A DNA stretch of 42,789 nucleotides. Source: an uncultured Pseudomonadota bacterium. GTDB lineage: Bacteria; Pseudomonadota; Alphaproteobacteria; Rs-D84. Positions 25,216 to 33,528 of this stretch are shown in pieces. Below the pieces are notes generated by a model that had not been told where the DNA came from, did not search any database, and saw nothing but the letters and a program-made list of their open reading frames with translations. The stretch is from positions 1-42,789 of the forward strand of contig CAMYYT010000008.1 in assembly GCA_947303585.1 (NCBI GenBank). Direction: 5' to 3'. Positions within the stretch are counted from its first letter, which is position 1; each line of letters opens with the position of its first letter. The position numbers were made by a program, and so were the translations under genes.

Positions 25216-26054
25216 ATGAACAAAAAATTTGTCAACACGCTGAAAGCCGCGGTTTTCTACACACACACACACACACACACACAGATAGTTTCCTTAAAAG
25301 CCTAAAACAAATCGGAACGATTTGTTTTGCATTTTCCTTTTTAATATTCCCAAATTTTGCATCAGCCGAAAATATACCAACAACCGACCCGGGATGTACA
25401 ACAACCGTTTTGGGTGCGCAAAATATTGCGAATGGCAGCGCGTCGCTTGAACCAGACTTCAGCGCCAACACAATAAATACAACATGGTACAGCAATGGAA
25501 CACAATTAACAGGAGATAATATTCCCGCAACATGTACATACGACACGGCGCTTATCCCGCCAACCCCAGCAGCCAGACCAGGTTATGAGTTTAATGGGTG
25601 GAAGATAAAAAGGTGTGAAATCCCATCAACAGACGTAAGTACAAACGGTAATGCATATGCAGCAAAAAAATTAGATGGCGGAAACGATAGTACAAGTGGT
25701 GGCGCCACAGCGGCAACATACGGAATAACACAACCCGGGGAATGGGGTGTATCGTGGTCAAGTGGTGATAAAGTAGTGGGCGAAGCAATATGCAGTCAAA
25801 CAAGCGGAAGATGGGCAACAACTGGGACGCCCGATACAACTGGGACTGGTGAAACGAAATACTGTTGGTGCCGTGCAACACATTATACCGCAAATAACGC
25901 ACAACAATGTACTTTATCGTCCCCTGCGTGGGTGTTCAGCGGCGGCGACGATTCCGCCAATTGCGCGCGCGACTGTGCGAGTGGCTGCGCCGGCGACGTC
26001 CGGTTCAACTCCGTCTTCCGGGTGGCGTTGTTTACAGGTTTGGTCGCACAATAA
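25216..26054 (+). CDS. Exported Cys-rich protein B, probably phase-variable, out of frame here
   Basis: ATG 25216 follows the strong site AAGGGGGGAAGA but reads into a 12-unit AC repeat (25259-25283) and stops at TAA 25303-25305 after 29 codons. The body (InlB-like repeat, CWCRAT region, stop at 26052-26054) is in a different frame. Removing one AC unit, or adding two, joins them into a protein of about 278 aa. The restored N-terminus would have a basic stretch, His-Thr repeats, hydrophobic core IGTICFAFSFLIF and cleavage near FASA|EN. The body shares PAARPGYEFNGW, GEWGVSW, GEAICSQTSG, TPDTTG, YCWCRAT and a Cys-rich end with proteins A and C. Slipped-strand switching of a surface protein is the simplest reading. 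A sequencing indel or a young pseudogene are alternatives. Confidence 0.72.
25259..25283. repeat. Dinucleotide tract (AC)12
   Basis: Twelve perfect AC units plus one A, starting 43 bp after the ATG of exported protein B. It is the only long dinucleotide tract noticed in the window and lies exactly where length changes switch the reading frame. Confidence 0.95.
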
Positions 26055-26077
26055 TAAGTTTCTTTCCCCAAGAAAGA

Positions 26078-26108
26078 AACCGTCCCTGTGTGTGGGGACG
26101 GTTTTTTT
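26078..26108 (+). terminator. Terminator of exported protein B gene
   Basis: CCGTCCC (26081-26087) pairs with GGGACGG (26095-26101), followed by seven T. A further hairpin (GTTTCTTTC/GAAAGAAAC, 26058-26080) precedes it. Exported protein C has a near-identical terminator at 34330-34358. Confidence 0.85.
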
Positions 26109-26204
26109 GTGGTTCCCCTTGGGGTGCACGAAGTGTCGTGATTGTTCTCCCACATAGGGGGAGGGGACCCGCAGGGTGAGGGGGGTTGGACAGCCCAAAG
26201 GGCT

Positions 26205-26320
26205 GTGTCATGCTGAGCGAAGCGTGAGCATCCAGGTATATTAATGTGTCTGGCGTAACGCCAGACTACTTTTTTATTAACCTGGATCGTCACGCAAACT
26301 TCGTTTGCTCACGATGACAC
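26205..26320. repeat. 116-bp fold-back intergenic element, copy 1
   Basis: Starts GTGTCAT and ends ATGACAC. The two arms are imperfect inverted repeats (shared blocks GTGTCAT, TGAGC and ATCCAGGT), and the centre is a hairpin GTCTGGCGT/ACGCCAGAC. A copy of the same length lies at 34475-34590, also after a family gene. A CAGCCC/GGGCTG hairpin (26191-26205) abuts the left end. No open reading frame is supported, so this looks like a MITE- or REP-type element. The 446-bp gap between gene B and the next gene is filled by this element, the terminator and the C-run element. Confidence 0.8.
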
Positions 26321-26381
26321 AGTCTCTGGAATAAGTGGCAAGAATTGCGAACACACCAGAATAACCTCCCTCCCGGTCTTT

Positions 26382-26427
26382 GACCGTACTCCCCCCCCAA
26401 GGGGGAGAATATTAATAATTCCCCCTT
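26382..26427. repeat. C-run/G-run intergenic element, copy 1
   Basis: CCGTACTC, a run of C, AAGGGGGAGAATATTAATAATT and CCCCCTT. Related copies are at 34380-34420 and 40617-40650. The C and G runs can pair. Confidence 0.7.
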
Positions 26428-26436
26428 AAATATTTT

Positions 26437-26465
26437 TTGCGTGCAAAGGCTTTTTATGCTATCAT
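26437..26465 (+). promoter_or_regulatory. Candidate promoter for the outer-membrane-like gene at 26501
   Basis: TTGCGT (26437-26442), 17-bp spacer, TATCAT (26460-26465). Confidence 0.4.
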
Positions 26466-26500
26466 TATCAATGATAAATTTTTATACAGGAGAAGGGAAA

Positions 26501-27199
26501 ATGTTAAGGAATATTCTTGTTTCTTTGGTTGCGATTTTATGTTTGACCAATGGCGCTTTTGCAGCCGCGGCGAATAAGAAAGATTTATATGGTGATATTA
26601 ATGTGCGTAATACCAGTGTGTTTGATTTTGCTGGAAAATATGTTGGGTTGCGCACAAATTTGTCTTTCCTTAGTTGGACAAATACCTATAAAGATGCAGA
26701 TGGTATAAAACTGGGGGATGACGATTTCAGTTTCAAACCTTTGATTGGTTTGTCCGCGTTTGTTGGGTTCAAGCCTGCTGAAAGATGGCGCGCTGATTTG
26801 GAATTTGCTTATGTTGGTAAATATTCCGAATCAGAAACGGAAAATTATGAATTGTATTATACCGAAAAAAGTTATTTTGATATGGTAACTTATAATGTGA
26901 CTGTTAATGGGTATTATGAATTTTATCGTGGTCTTTATGCTGGGGTTGGAACTGGGGTTGCTGTTGTAAAAACTACGATTGAACATACTAATTATCAAGA
27001 ACAGTCTAATACTAATATTTCACCAATGGGTGCTTTGATGTTGGGGTATTCAACCGAGATAGACGACAAAGTTGATTTTGATGTTCGGTCTCGTGTCGCT
27101 TTGTTCCATGGGGGCGAAGTTAAGATAGCTGATGTGACATCAGACGAAGGATTGGTGACTGATTTTTCTTTGTCTGTGGGTATAAGATATAATTTCTAG
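26501..27199 (+). CDS. Outer-membrane beta-barrel-like protein
   Basis: 232 aa from ATG 26501, preceded by AGAAGGGAAA. An in-frame start at 26441 lies upstream of the -10 box and is unlikely. Residues 1-21 are a signal peptide (cleavage near FAA/AFA). The mature part alternates hydrophobic and polar residues in strand-like segments, with many Tyr/Phe and turn residues, and ends in IRYNF. A terminal Phe after alternating residues is a typical BAM recognition end. The layout resembles small porin/OmpW or OmpA-barrel families. It shows no close similarity by eye to the two barrel paralogues at 38.5-40.5 kb. Confidence 0.72.
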   Translation: MLRNILVSLVAILCLTNGAFAAAANKKDLYGDINVRNTSVFDFAGKYVGLRTNLSFLSWTNTYKDADGIKLGDDDFSFKPLIGLSAFVGFKPAERWRADLEFAYVGKYSESETENYELYYTEKSYFDMVTYNVTVNGYYEFYRGLYAGVGTGVAVVKTTIEHTNYQEQSNTNISPMGALMLGYSTEIDDKVDFDVRSRVALFHGGEVKIADVTSDEGLVTDFSLSVGIRYNF

Positions 27200-27206
27200 G
27201 TAAATA

Positions 27207-27809
27207 TTAGATTAGTGTGATTATCAATAATCCAAATAAAGCAAATATGATTGCTGCGACGGTTAATTGCCATGAATATTTTTTTACTATTGCGTTTGCC
27301 TGTTCTTGGAAACGCCAAAGCAGAAATCCGATTATTGCGAATCGTCCGGTTCTAAATATTGCAGACACGCCAAGAAATAGTAAAATAGGGTAATGACATA
27401 ATCCCAAACATATTGCCAAGACTTTGTATGGTATTGGTGTGATTGCGGTAATTGCAATCATCCATATCCCCCATTTATTTAATAATGTATCAATCATATT
27501 TTGAACTGCCACATGGTCTGTTGGATCCGGAATAAGTTCTGGTGTAGTAAAAACAGAAACCAGCCATGTTCCCATAATATCGTAAAGCCAGTACCCAATC
27601 GTATAAGCAATCGCACCACCAACCACAGAACCAATTGCCGCCGCCAAAGTAATCGATATTGCGCGTTTTTTATTAGCGATGATTGCTGGGGTCATAAAAA
27701 CTTCGGGTGGAATAAACAGGAATATAGATTCACATACTGTCATTACAAAGACCACCCACGCATACCAAGGCTGTGCAGATTTGTCTAAGATTTTATTTAT
27801 CAATTTCAT
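27207..27809 (-). CDS. YqaA/DedA-like membrane protein
   Basis: 200 aa from ATG 27809-27807. The frame extends upstream to 27965, but that part would overlap rbfA and its promoter region. At least four hydrophobic segments are visible. The first cytoplasmic/re-entrant part has ESIFLFIPPEVFMTPAI, and the centre GSVVGGAIAYTIGYWLYD is typical of VTT/DedA-type (SNARE-associated Golgi) proteins. The motif AITPIPYKVLAI and FRTGRF follow. YqaA-group members are assumed to be lipid or small-molecule transporters; undecaprenyl-phosphate recycling has been shown only for other DedA members. It converges on the gene at 26501 with 7 bp between stops. Confidence 0.8.
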   Translation of the reverse strand: MKLINKILDKSAQPWYAWVVFVMTVCESIFLFIPPEVFMTPAIIANKKRAISITLAAAIGSVVGGAIAYTIGYWLYDIMGTWLVSVFTTPELIPDPTDHVAVQNMIDTLLNKWGIWMIAITAITPIPYKVLAICLGLCHYPILLFLGVSAIFRTGRFAIIGFLLWRFQEQANAIVKKYSWQLTVAAIIFALFGLLIITLI

Positions 27810-27912
27810 AGGGGCTATCTTAGAATATTTCAAAATAATCTTCAACTTAATAAATAATTTGCTTGTGTTTTTTATATACCAGTGTATTATTGCCGCATAG
27901 ATACAGGATAAA

Positions 27913-28266
27913 ATGATGATGAAAAAATCAACCAATTCCAATAGAGGCGAAAAAATTGCAAGCAAAGTGCAAACTTTGGTTGCCCAGATTTTACAACGCG
28001 ATTTTGCTGATGATGCGTTGGTAAGTGGTGTGTCGCTTGTGGGGGCTGAATCTCATGGGGGAATGCAATTTGTAAAACTGTTTTTTTATTCTCGCGATAA
28101 TGTTGATGCCACCCAAAAAAGATTGGATGAAATTACAAAGATGGTTCGTTTTGAATTGGCAAAAAAGATAGACCAAAAGTATGTGCCAGAAATAAGATTT
28201 GTTTACGATGATACTTTGGAACGCGCAAATCGAATCGAAGAATTGTTAAATAATATTGATAAATAA
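27913..28266 (+). CDS. rbfA: Ribosome-binding factor A
   Basis: 117 aa; ATG 27913 follows AGGATAAA. Two further in-frame ATGs follow directly. RbfA is a single KH-like domain that helps 16S rRNA 5'-end maturation and 30S assembly. The pattern fits: RGEKIASKVQTLVAQILQRD, the middle strand VSLVGAESHGGMQFVKLFFYS, and VRFELAKKIDQKYVPEIRFVYDDTLERANRIEELL at the C-terminus. It forms a translation-related unit with lepA, 18 bp downstream, rather than the common infB-rbfA-truB order. Confidence 0.9.
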   Translation: MMMKKSTNSNRGEKIASKVQTLVAQILQRDFADDALVSGVSLVGAESHGGMQFVKLFFYSRDNVDATQKRLDEITKMVRFELAKKIDQKYVPEIRFVYDDTLERANRIEELLNNIDK

Positions 28267-28284
28267 AATAAAAGATGGGAAAGG

Positions 28285-30078
28285 ATGAAGCAATCTAATA
28301 TAAGAAACTTTTCAATAGTTGCCCATATTGACCACGGTAAATCTACTTTGTCTGACCGGTTGATAGAATATACTGGTGGTCTTGAATCGCGTGAAATGAA
28401 AGCGCAGGTTCTTGATTCTATGGATATTGAAAGAGAACGCGGAATTACGATTAAGGCACAAACTGTGCGTTTAAAATATACTGCTAAGAACGGTGAAACT
28501 TATCAATTGAATTTGATGGATACGCCGGGACATGTTGATTTTTCTTACGAAGTATCGCGCAGTTTGGCTGCGTGCGAAGGTGCGATAATTTTGGTTGATG
28601 CAACCCAGGGTGTTCAAGCACAGACACTGGCTAATGCGTATTTGGCATTGGATAATGATTTGGAAATGTTGCCGGTATTGAATAAAATTGATTTGCCGTC
28701 AAGTGATGTCAAAGGAACACGCGAACAGATTGCTGATGTTATCGGTATGGATGCCAGTGATGCTTTGTGTGTTTCTGGAAAAACTGGGGCAGGTGTTCCT
28801 GAATTGCTGGAAGAGATTGTTCATAAATTGCCAGCGCCGTCGGGGGATGAAAATGCGCCAACACGCGCTTTGTTGGTAGATTCTTGGTATGATTCGTATC
28901 TGGGGGTTGTGGTTTTGGTGCGTGTTGTAGATGGTAAATTATCGCGTGGGCAAAAAATAAAATTTATTGCAACTGGTGCAGAATATGTGGTCGAAAAAGT
29001 TGGCTATTTCACACCAAAAATGGAAAATGTAGATTGTTTGGAAACCGGTGAAATTGGTTTTATTATCACGGGGATGAAAACAATTCATGATTGCAAAGTG
29101 GGTGATACTATTTGTGATGCACGCAGCACAGTTGAAATGTTGCCTGGATTTAAACCGTCTGTGCCAGTAGTGTTTTCTTCGTTCTTTCCAGTCGAAGCAA
29201 ATGATTATCCTGACCTGCGTGAAGGTGCAGAAAAATTGGCGCTTAATGATGCTTCGTTTGTTTTTACTACTGAAAAATCTTCTGCTTTGGGTTTTGGTTT
29301 GCGCTGTGGATTTTTGGGATTGTTACACATGGAAATTATCAGTGAAAGATTAAATCGTGAATTTAATTTGTCTTTGATAAATACAGTGCCAAGCGTGCTT
29401 TATAAAATTCATTTGCGTGATGGGTCTGTGATAGATTTGGAAAATCCTGCGGATATGCCAGATATAACCAGAATTGAATCTATCGAAGAACCATGGGTGC
29501 GCGCAACTATTATGATGCCCGATAAATATTTGGGTGCGATTATGGAATTATGCGCGTCGCGTCGCGGTGTCCAAGAAAATATTTCTTATGTTGGTAATCG
29601 TGCTGTGTTGGTGTATCAATTGCCACTTTCTGAGATAGTGTTTGATTTTTATGACAGGGTTAAATCTTTGTCTTCGGGGTATGCTTCGTTTGATTATGTT
29701 TTGTATGATTATCGTGTAAGCGATTTAGTAAAGGTTTCAATTTTAGTAAACGATGAAAATGTAGAACCTTTGTCGTTCCTTTGTCATCGCAGCGCTGCAG
29801 AAAAACGCGGTCGTCAAATCGTTGAAAAATTAAAAGATTTAATACCGCGCCATCAATTCAAAATTCCGCTTCAGGCTGCTATTGGGGGCAAAATTATCGC
29901 TCGTGAAACAATCGCTGCATATCGCAAAGATGTGACTGCGAAATGTTATGGTGGGGACATTACGCGTAAAAGAAAATTGTTAGAAAAACAAAAAGAAGGT
30001 AAAAAACGTTTGCGGACTTTCGGTAATGTAGAAATACCACAAAGCGCATTTATTAATGCATTAAAGGTAGGCGAATAA
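28285..30078 (+). CDS. lepA: Elongation factor 4 (LepA)
   Basis: 597 aa, normal length; start preceded by GGGAAAGG. This is a translational GTPase with G1 AHIDHGKST (13-21), RERGITI (50-55), DTPGH (79-83) and NKID (133-136). EF-G-like domains II, III and V follow, and the LepA-specific C-terminal domain contains [20 protein letters not shown] and [28 protein letters not shown] sequence near the end. EF4 is proposed to act in back-translocation or 30S assembly. The GTPase family is unmistakable. Confidence 0.97.
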   Translation: MKQSNIRNFSIVAHIDHGKSTLSDRLIEYTGGLESREMKAQVLDSMDIERERGITIKAQTVRLKYTAKNGETYQLNLMDTPGHVDFSYEVSRSLAACEGAIILVDATQGVQAQTLANAYLALDNDLEMLPVLNKIDLPSSDVKGTREQIADVIGMDASDALCVSGKTGAGVPELLEEIVHKLPAPSGDENAPTRALLVDSWYDSYLGVVVLVRVVDGKLSRGQKIKFIATGAEYVVEKVGYFTPKMENVDCLETGEIGFIITGMKTIHDCKVGDTICDARSTVEMLPGFKPSVPVVFSSFFPVEANDYPDLREGAEKLALNDASFVFTTEKSSALGFGLRCGFLGLLHMEIISERLNREFNLSLINTVPSVLYKIHLRDGSVIDLENPADMPDITRIESIEEPWVRATIMMPDKYLGAIMELCASRRGVQENISYVGNRAVLVYQLPLSEIVFDFYDRVKSLSSGYASFDYVLYDYRVSDLVKVSILVNDENVEPLSFLCHRSAAEKRGRQIVEKLKDLIPRHQFKIPLQAAIGGKIIARETIAAYRKDVTAKCYGGDITRKRKLLEKQKEGKKRLRTFGNVEIPQSAFINALKVGE

Positions 30079-30100
30079 AAATAATTGAAAGGATAAAATC

Positions 30101-31099
30101 ATGGCACATCAATTTTTCTTTAATACTTATATTCTTGATAATTTGCCGTCGCCAGAGAAAGGATTTGATGTTGTCCAAGATTTGTCTGAACCAAGATTGC
30201 GTATGTACATTACGCAACGCGGTGTTAAAAGTTTCTTTGTGCGTAAGCGCGTAAACGGTCGTGACAAAAGAATTATTATCGGTAAATATCCAGAAACAGA
30301 TATTGAAGATGCACGCGCAAAGGTTGGCGAAGTGTTAAATGAAGTTTCAAAAAAAATACCTGTGCGCCGTAAAAAAATATCTTTTAAAGATTTTACAGAT
30401 TTATATCTTTTACACAAAGTGCGTCGTGGTGAAGATTCTTTGAATAAATTAAAACGTGCGATAAATTTGCATTTCAAAGATTTGTTTGAAAAAAATATTC
30501 AAGATTTGAATGCTGATGATTTGAAGAATGTTTTGAATGCTATTTCTGGTCGGGCGATGGCGGCGCGCATGCAAGAATTATTGCAGAGTATATTTATTTA
30601 TTCTGTTGATATGGGGTATAGAAAAAATAATCCTATGAATGAAATTGATAAAATTCAAGTTGTAAGACGGCAAAGAAAATTAAACAAGACAGGTTTGAAT
30701 AAATTAATGTCTGCGATTAAAAAAGAAAAAGATATTAATTTGCGTTCTGCGTTTTTGATGCTGATTTATGGATTTGCTCCAAAGACAAAAATATTCAAAA
30801 TGCGCTGGGAAGATTTAGATTTTAATCATGATTTGTGGGGTGATATGCCTTTGTCTGACAGGGCGGTATTACTTTTGCAAGATTTACCACAAGACGGGGA
30901 ATGGGTTTTTTGGGGACGGGGGCGTTTTCATTTAACTGATCCGCGTGTTGCGTGGAAAAGGATTGTGAAATCAGCAGGTGTTCCGAATGTGACAATGGAC
31001 GATGTACATAAATTTTTAATGCGTGCATTGGTGTGGAATTCTGACAAGGATGTTTTGCGCGATAATATGAATGATTTGTTGACTGATTTGTTTGCATAA
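30101..31099 (+). CDS. Integrase-like protein with degenerate catalytic domain
   Basis: 332 aa; ATG preceded by GAAAGGATAAAATC. Residues about 20-85 match the arm-binding (DUF4102) domain of P4-type integrases: LRMYITQRGVKSFFVRKRV, then RIIIGKYPETDIEDARAKVGEV. Residues 95-180 resemble the core-binding SAM-like domain. Residues 195-312 align in outline with the tyrosine recombinase catalytic domain (MLIYGF...MRWEDLDF, PRVAWKRIVKSAGVPNVTMDDVHKF). The first catalytic Arg (usually in G-x-R-x-E) is absent in GFAPKTK, the H-x-x-R motif is lost and no terminal Tyr nucleophile is visible. It probably binds DNA but does not recombine it. There is no tRNA target or att repeat beside it. It lies 22 bp after lepA. 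Confidence 0.75.
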   Translation: MAHQFFFNTYILDNLPSPEKGFDVVQDLSEPRLRMYITQRGVKSFFVRKRVNGRDKRIIIGKYPETDIEDARAKVGEVLNEVSKKIPVRRKKISFKDFTDLYLLHKVRRGEDSLNKLKRAINLHFKDLFEKNIQDLNADDLKNVLNAISGRAMAARMQELLQSIFIYSVDMGYRKNNPMNEIDKIQVVRRQRKLNKTGLNKLMSAIKKEKDINLRSAFLMLIYGFAPKTKIFKMRWEDLDFNHDLWGDMPLSDRAVLLLQDLPQDGEWVFWGRGRFHLTDPRVAWKRIVKSAGVPNVTMDDVHKFLMRALVWNSDKDVLRDNMNDLLTDLFA

Positions 31100-31147
31100 C
31101 GAATTTTTTCTCAAAGTCAACCTATTGTTATCATTTGTTATAATTTC

Positions 31148-31176
31148 TTGACAGCTTGCCCAGAAAATGATATTTT
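31148..31176 (+). promoter_or_regulatory. acpP promoter
   Basis: TTGACA (31148-31153), 17-bp spacer, TATTTT (31171-31176), 65 bp upstream of the acpP ATG. Confidence 0.65.
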
Positions 31177-31240
31177 ATGTAAAAAGGCGCCCGATAAGTA
31201 AAAGGGGCCAAAAGTATTAAATACAAACAAAGGATATAAA

Positions 31241-31477
31241 ATGTCAACTTTTGAAAAAGTAAAAAAAATTGTATGTGAAAAATTAGGCGTTGATGAAGCA
31301 AAGGTCACAGAAACGGCTTCTTTTGTTAATGATTTGGGGGCTGATTCTTTGGATGTTGTAGAATTCGTTATGGAAGTTGAAAAAGAATTTAATATCACAA
31401 TCCCTGATGAAGAAGCTACAAAATTGGCAACTGTGGGCGATGCTGTGAAATATATTGAATCTCATACAAAGAAATAA
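31241..31477 (+). CDS. acpP: Acyl carrier protein
   Basis: 78 aa, acidic, normal length; ATG preceded by AAAGGATATAAA. The phosphopantetheine attachment motif [12 protein letters not shown] is intact with Ser36 as the modified residue. Helix II continues as [23 protein letters not shown]. It carries growing acyl chains in type II fatty-acid synthesis. It has its own promoter and terminator and lies directly upstream of fabF, the usual order. Confidence 0.97.
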   Translation: MSTFEKVKKIVCEKLGVDEAKVTETASFVNDLGADSLDVVEFVMEVEKEFNITIPDEEATKLATVGDAVKYIESHTKK

Positions 31478-31499
31478 TTTATAACAGTTTTGTGTATTT

Positions 31500-31529
31500 A
31501 ACGCCGTCGTTTGACGGCGTTGTTTTTTA
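31500..31529 (+). terminator. acpP terminator
   Basis: AACGCCGTC (31500-31508) pairs with GACGGCGTT (31513-31521) around GTTT, followed by a T run. Confidence 0.85.
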
Positions 31530-31534
31530 TATCG

Positions 31535-31563
31535 TTGATTTATTAAAGATTTTATTGTATGAT
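31535..31563 (+). promoter_or_regulatory. fabF promoter
   Basis: TTGATT (31535-31540), 17-bp spacer, TATGAT (31558-31563), between the acpP terminator and fabF. Confidence 0.5.
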
Positions 31564-31595
31564 TGCCCACAGAAATATTATTAAAAGGATTATTT

Positions 31596-32846
31596 ATGAA
31601 AAGAGTTGTTATCACGGGTTTGGGTATAGTTTCTCCTGTGGGAACAGGTATAGATTACGCGTGGAAAAATATATTGGCCGGTAAAAGCGGTATCAGAAAA
31701 GTAACTGAATTTGATGTTTCTGATATTGCATCGCAAATTGCGGGATTTCCAATTCGTGGAACGAATCCAGGTGATTTTAATCCTGATTCTGTTATTGATC
31801 CACGCGAACAAAGAAAAATGGAAAATACTATTTTGTACGCATTGGTCGCTGCTGATGAAGCAATAAAAGACGCTGGTTTAATCGATTACACAGGTGATAA
31901 AAATCGTATCGGTGTTTCTGTGGGAAGTGGTGTTGGTGGATTGTCAACAATATCAGAAAACGATGTAATTATAATGAAAGAGGGCGCCCGATTCGTCAGC
32001 CCGTTCTTTGTTCCAAAATCTGTTGTGAATATGCCTGCGGGACACATATCTATTAAGTATGGTTTTGGTGGACCGAACATCGCGATGGCTACTGCGTGTG
32101 CGACAGGTTCTCATTCAATTGGTGAAGGCGCGGAAATAATTAAACGCGGGGACGCTGATATTATGGTGTGTGGCGGTTCTGAATCAGCAGTATGCAGATT
32201 GGGTATGATTGGGTTTGCTGCTATGCGTGCATTAAGTACCAGAAATGACGAACCTGAAAAGGCTTCGCGTCCGTGGGACAAGGACAGAGATGGTTTTGTT
32301 ATTGGTGAAGGTGCGGGTATTTTAATATTGGAAGAATACGAACATGCAATTAAGCGCGGTGCAAAAATTTATGGTGAAGTCGCGGGTTTTGGTATGACTG
32401 CGGATGCGTATCATATTACTGCGCCGGCACCAAATGGGGTTGGCGGAAAACGTTCTATGGAAATTGCGCTGAACAAGGCGGGTTTAAATCCAGAAGATGT
32501 AGATTATATTAACGCGCATGGAACATCTACTGGGTTGGGCGATGTCGGTGAATTAATTGCTGTCAGAGAATTGTTTGGTAATGGCAAAACATGTATGTCT
32601 TCGACTAAATCTATGACGGGACATTTGTTGGGCGCGGCAGGTGCCATAGAAGCAGTATTTTGTACATTGGCGATTCGTGATAATATTGTGCCACCGACAA
32701 TTAATTTGGAAAACCCAATAGACGAAGTAGGGGATTTCAATCTGGTTCCAAACAAAGCACAAAAACGCGAAGTCAATGTTGCGTTAAGTAATTCTTTTGG
32801 TTTTGGTGGAACAAATGCGTCTTTGATTTTGAAAAGTGTGAAATAA
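31596..32846 (+). CDS. fabF: 3-oxoacyl-ACP synthase II (KAS II)
   Basis: 416 aa from ATG 31596 (AAAAGGAT upstream); an in-frame start at 31563 lies in the promoter -10 region. FabF condenses malonyl-ACP with acyl-ACP during chain elongation. The Cys-His-His triad is intact: C168 in ATACATG, H308 in NAHGTSTGLGD and H343 in TKSMTGHLLGAAGAIE (with K338). The N-terminus VVITGLGIVSPVG and the end NSFGFGGTNASL are typical. In many alphaproteobacteria mltG follows fabF; here it lies 4.5 kb further on. Confidence 0.97.
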   Translation: MKRVVITGLGIVSPVGTGIDYAWKNILAGKSGIRKVTEFDVSDIASQIAGFPIRGTNPGDFNPDSVIDPREQRKMENTILYALVAADEAIKDAGLIDYTGDKNRIGVSVGSGVGGLSTISENDVIIMKEGARFVSPFFVPKSVVNMPAGHISIKYGFGGPNIAMATACATGSHSIGEGAEIIKRGDADIMVCGGSESAVCRLGMIGFAAMRALSTRNDEPEKASRPWDKDRDGFVIGEGAGILILEEYEHAIKRGAKIYGEVAGFGMTADAYHITAPAPNGVGGKRSMEIALNKAGLNPEDVDYINAHGTSTGLGDVGELIAVRELFGNGKTCMSSTKSMTGHLLGAAGAIEAVFCTLAIRDNIVPPTINLENPIDEVGDFNLVPNKAQKREVNVALSNSFGFGGTNASLILKSVK

Positions 32847-32891
32847 ACGCTTTGACAAATCAAAGTTGCTGGTGCAAAATCAAGAAAATTT

Positions 32892-32968
<77 letters not shown>

Positions 32969-33005
32969 CCATTCGCGAAGAGTGACCGTAGTTTTCGTTT
33001 TCTTT

Positions 33006-33082
33006 CGGGGTGTAGCGCAGTCTGGTAGCGTGTTTGTCTGGGGGGCAAAAGGTCGCGGGTTCGAACCCCGCCACTCCGACCA
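33006..33082 (+). tRNA. tRNA-Pro (anticodon GGG)
   Basis: 77 nt with encoded CCA (33080-33082). Acceptor stem CGGGGTG/CACTCCG has one G-U pair. The anticodon stem TTTGT/GCAAA also has one G-U pair, and the loop CTGGGGG gives anticodon GGG at 33040-33042. It reads CCC and CCU and lies 37 bp after the first tRNA-Pro, so the two are probably one transcript. Confidence 0.95.
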
Positions 33083-33086
33083 AAAT

Positions 33087-33115
33087 AAAAAATATCGCCA
33101 AGTGCGATATTTTTT
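33087..33115 (+). terminator. Terminator of the tRNA-Pro pair
   Basis: AAAAAATATCGC (33087-33098) pairs with GCGATATTTTTT (33104-33115) around CAAGT. Confidence 0.85.
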
Positions 33116-33121
33116 GTTTTG

Positions 33122-33150
33122 TTGTATTTTTTATATACAAAATGTATAAT
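33122..33150 (+). promoter_or_regulatory. Promoter of the 87-aa gene
   Basis: TTGTAT (33122-33127), 17-bp spacer, TATAAT (33145-33150), ending 25 bp upstream of ATG 33175. Confidence 0.5.
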
Positions 33151-33174
33151 CATATCAGAAAAAAGGTGGCTGTT

Positions 33175-33438
33175 ATGAAATATGCAAAAGGTTTATTTTT
33201 TACAAATGAACAGTTAAGTATCCAAGAGACTTTGGTTGAAATAAGTGATTGTGTTATGATTGCCAAAGAAACTGCAAATAATTTGTCTGAAAATTTTTCT
33301 GGTGACACTAAAAAAGAATTAGATTTTATTCTTAGGCATTTAAAAGAAATAGAAATATATTTGCCTATTTTGCGTCGCAAAGTTAATGATGTGTTGGGTT
33401 TTGTCCCGGAAAATATCCAAAAAGAAAAATATTTATAA
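33175..33438 (+). CDS. Small protein of unknown function
   Basis: 87 aa from ATG 33175, preceded by AAAAAGGTGG. The frame runs upstream to 33034 but that part reads through the tRNA and terminator and is not real. The protein is mostly helical in composition (IQETLVEISDCVMIAKETANNL, then KKELDFILRHLKEIEIYLPILRRKVNDVLGF), with no signal peptide or membrane helix. No family is recognised. It may be a small helical-bundle adaptor, but nothing in the sequence defines a role. Confidence 0.6.
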   Translation: MKYAKGLFFTNEQLSIQETLVEISDCVMIAKETANNLSENFSGDTKKELDFILRHLKEIEIYLPILRRKVNDVLGFVPENIQKEKYL

Positions 33439-33483
33439 TTTTTTTTGAATACGAAGATTTTTCGCTTTTTTTGATGTGAAAAA

Positions 33484-33500
33484 TTTGATATAATATCAAA
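33484..33500. promoter_or_regulatory. Perfect 17-bp palindrome over the -10 box of gene C
   Basis: TTTGATAT-A-ATATCAAA. It contains TATAAT (33489-33494), so a dimeric protein bound here would cover the -10 box. It resembles an FNR-type site but has a 5-nt instead of a 4-nt spacer. Confidence 0.4.
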
Positions 33501-33528
33501 GTCTAATAATTAATAAGGGGGGAAAGAA

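Noticed and set aside
25410..26054. Gene B called from TTG 25410 as an intact 214-aa protein
   Set aside because: This start has no ribosome-binding site and would remove the signal peptide; similarity to gene C begins upstream of it, so the real start is ATG 25216 with a frame break.
27810..27965. 52-residue N-terminal extension of the YqaA-like protein
   Set aside because: It would overlap the start of rbfA and its promoter, and the conserved part begins after ATG 27809.
30101..31099. Active integrase marking a prophage or genomic island
   Set aside because: The catalytic residues are missing, no phage or conjugation genes or att repeats flank it, and its neighbours are housekeeping genes.
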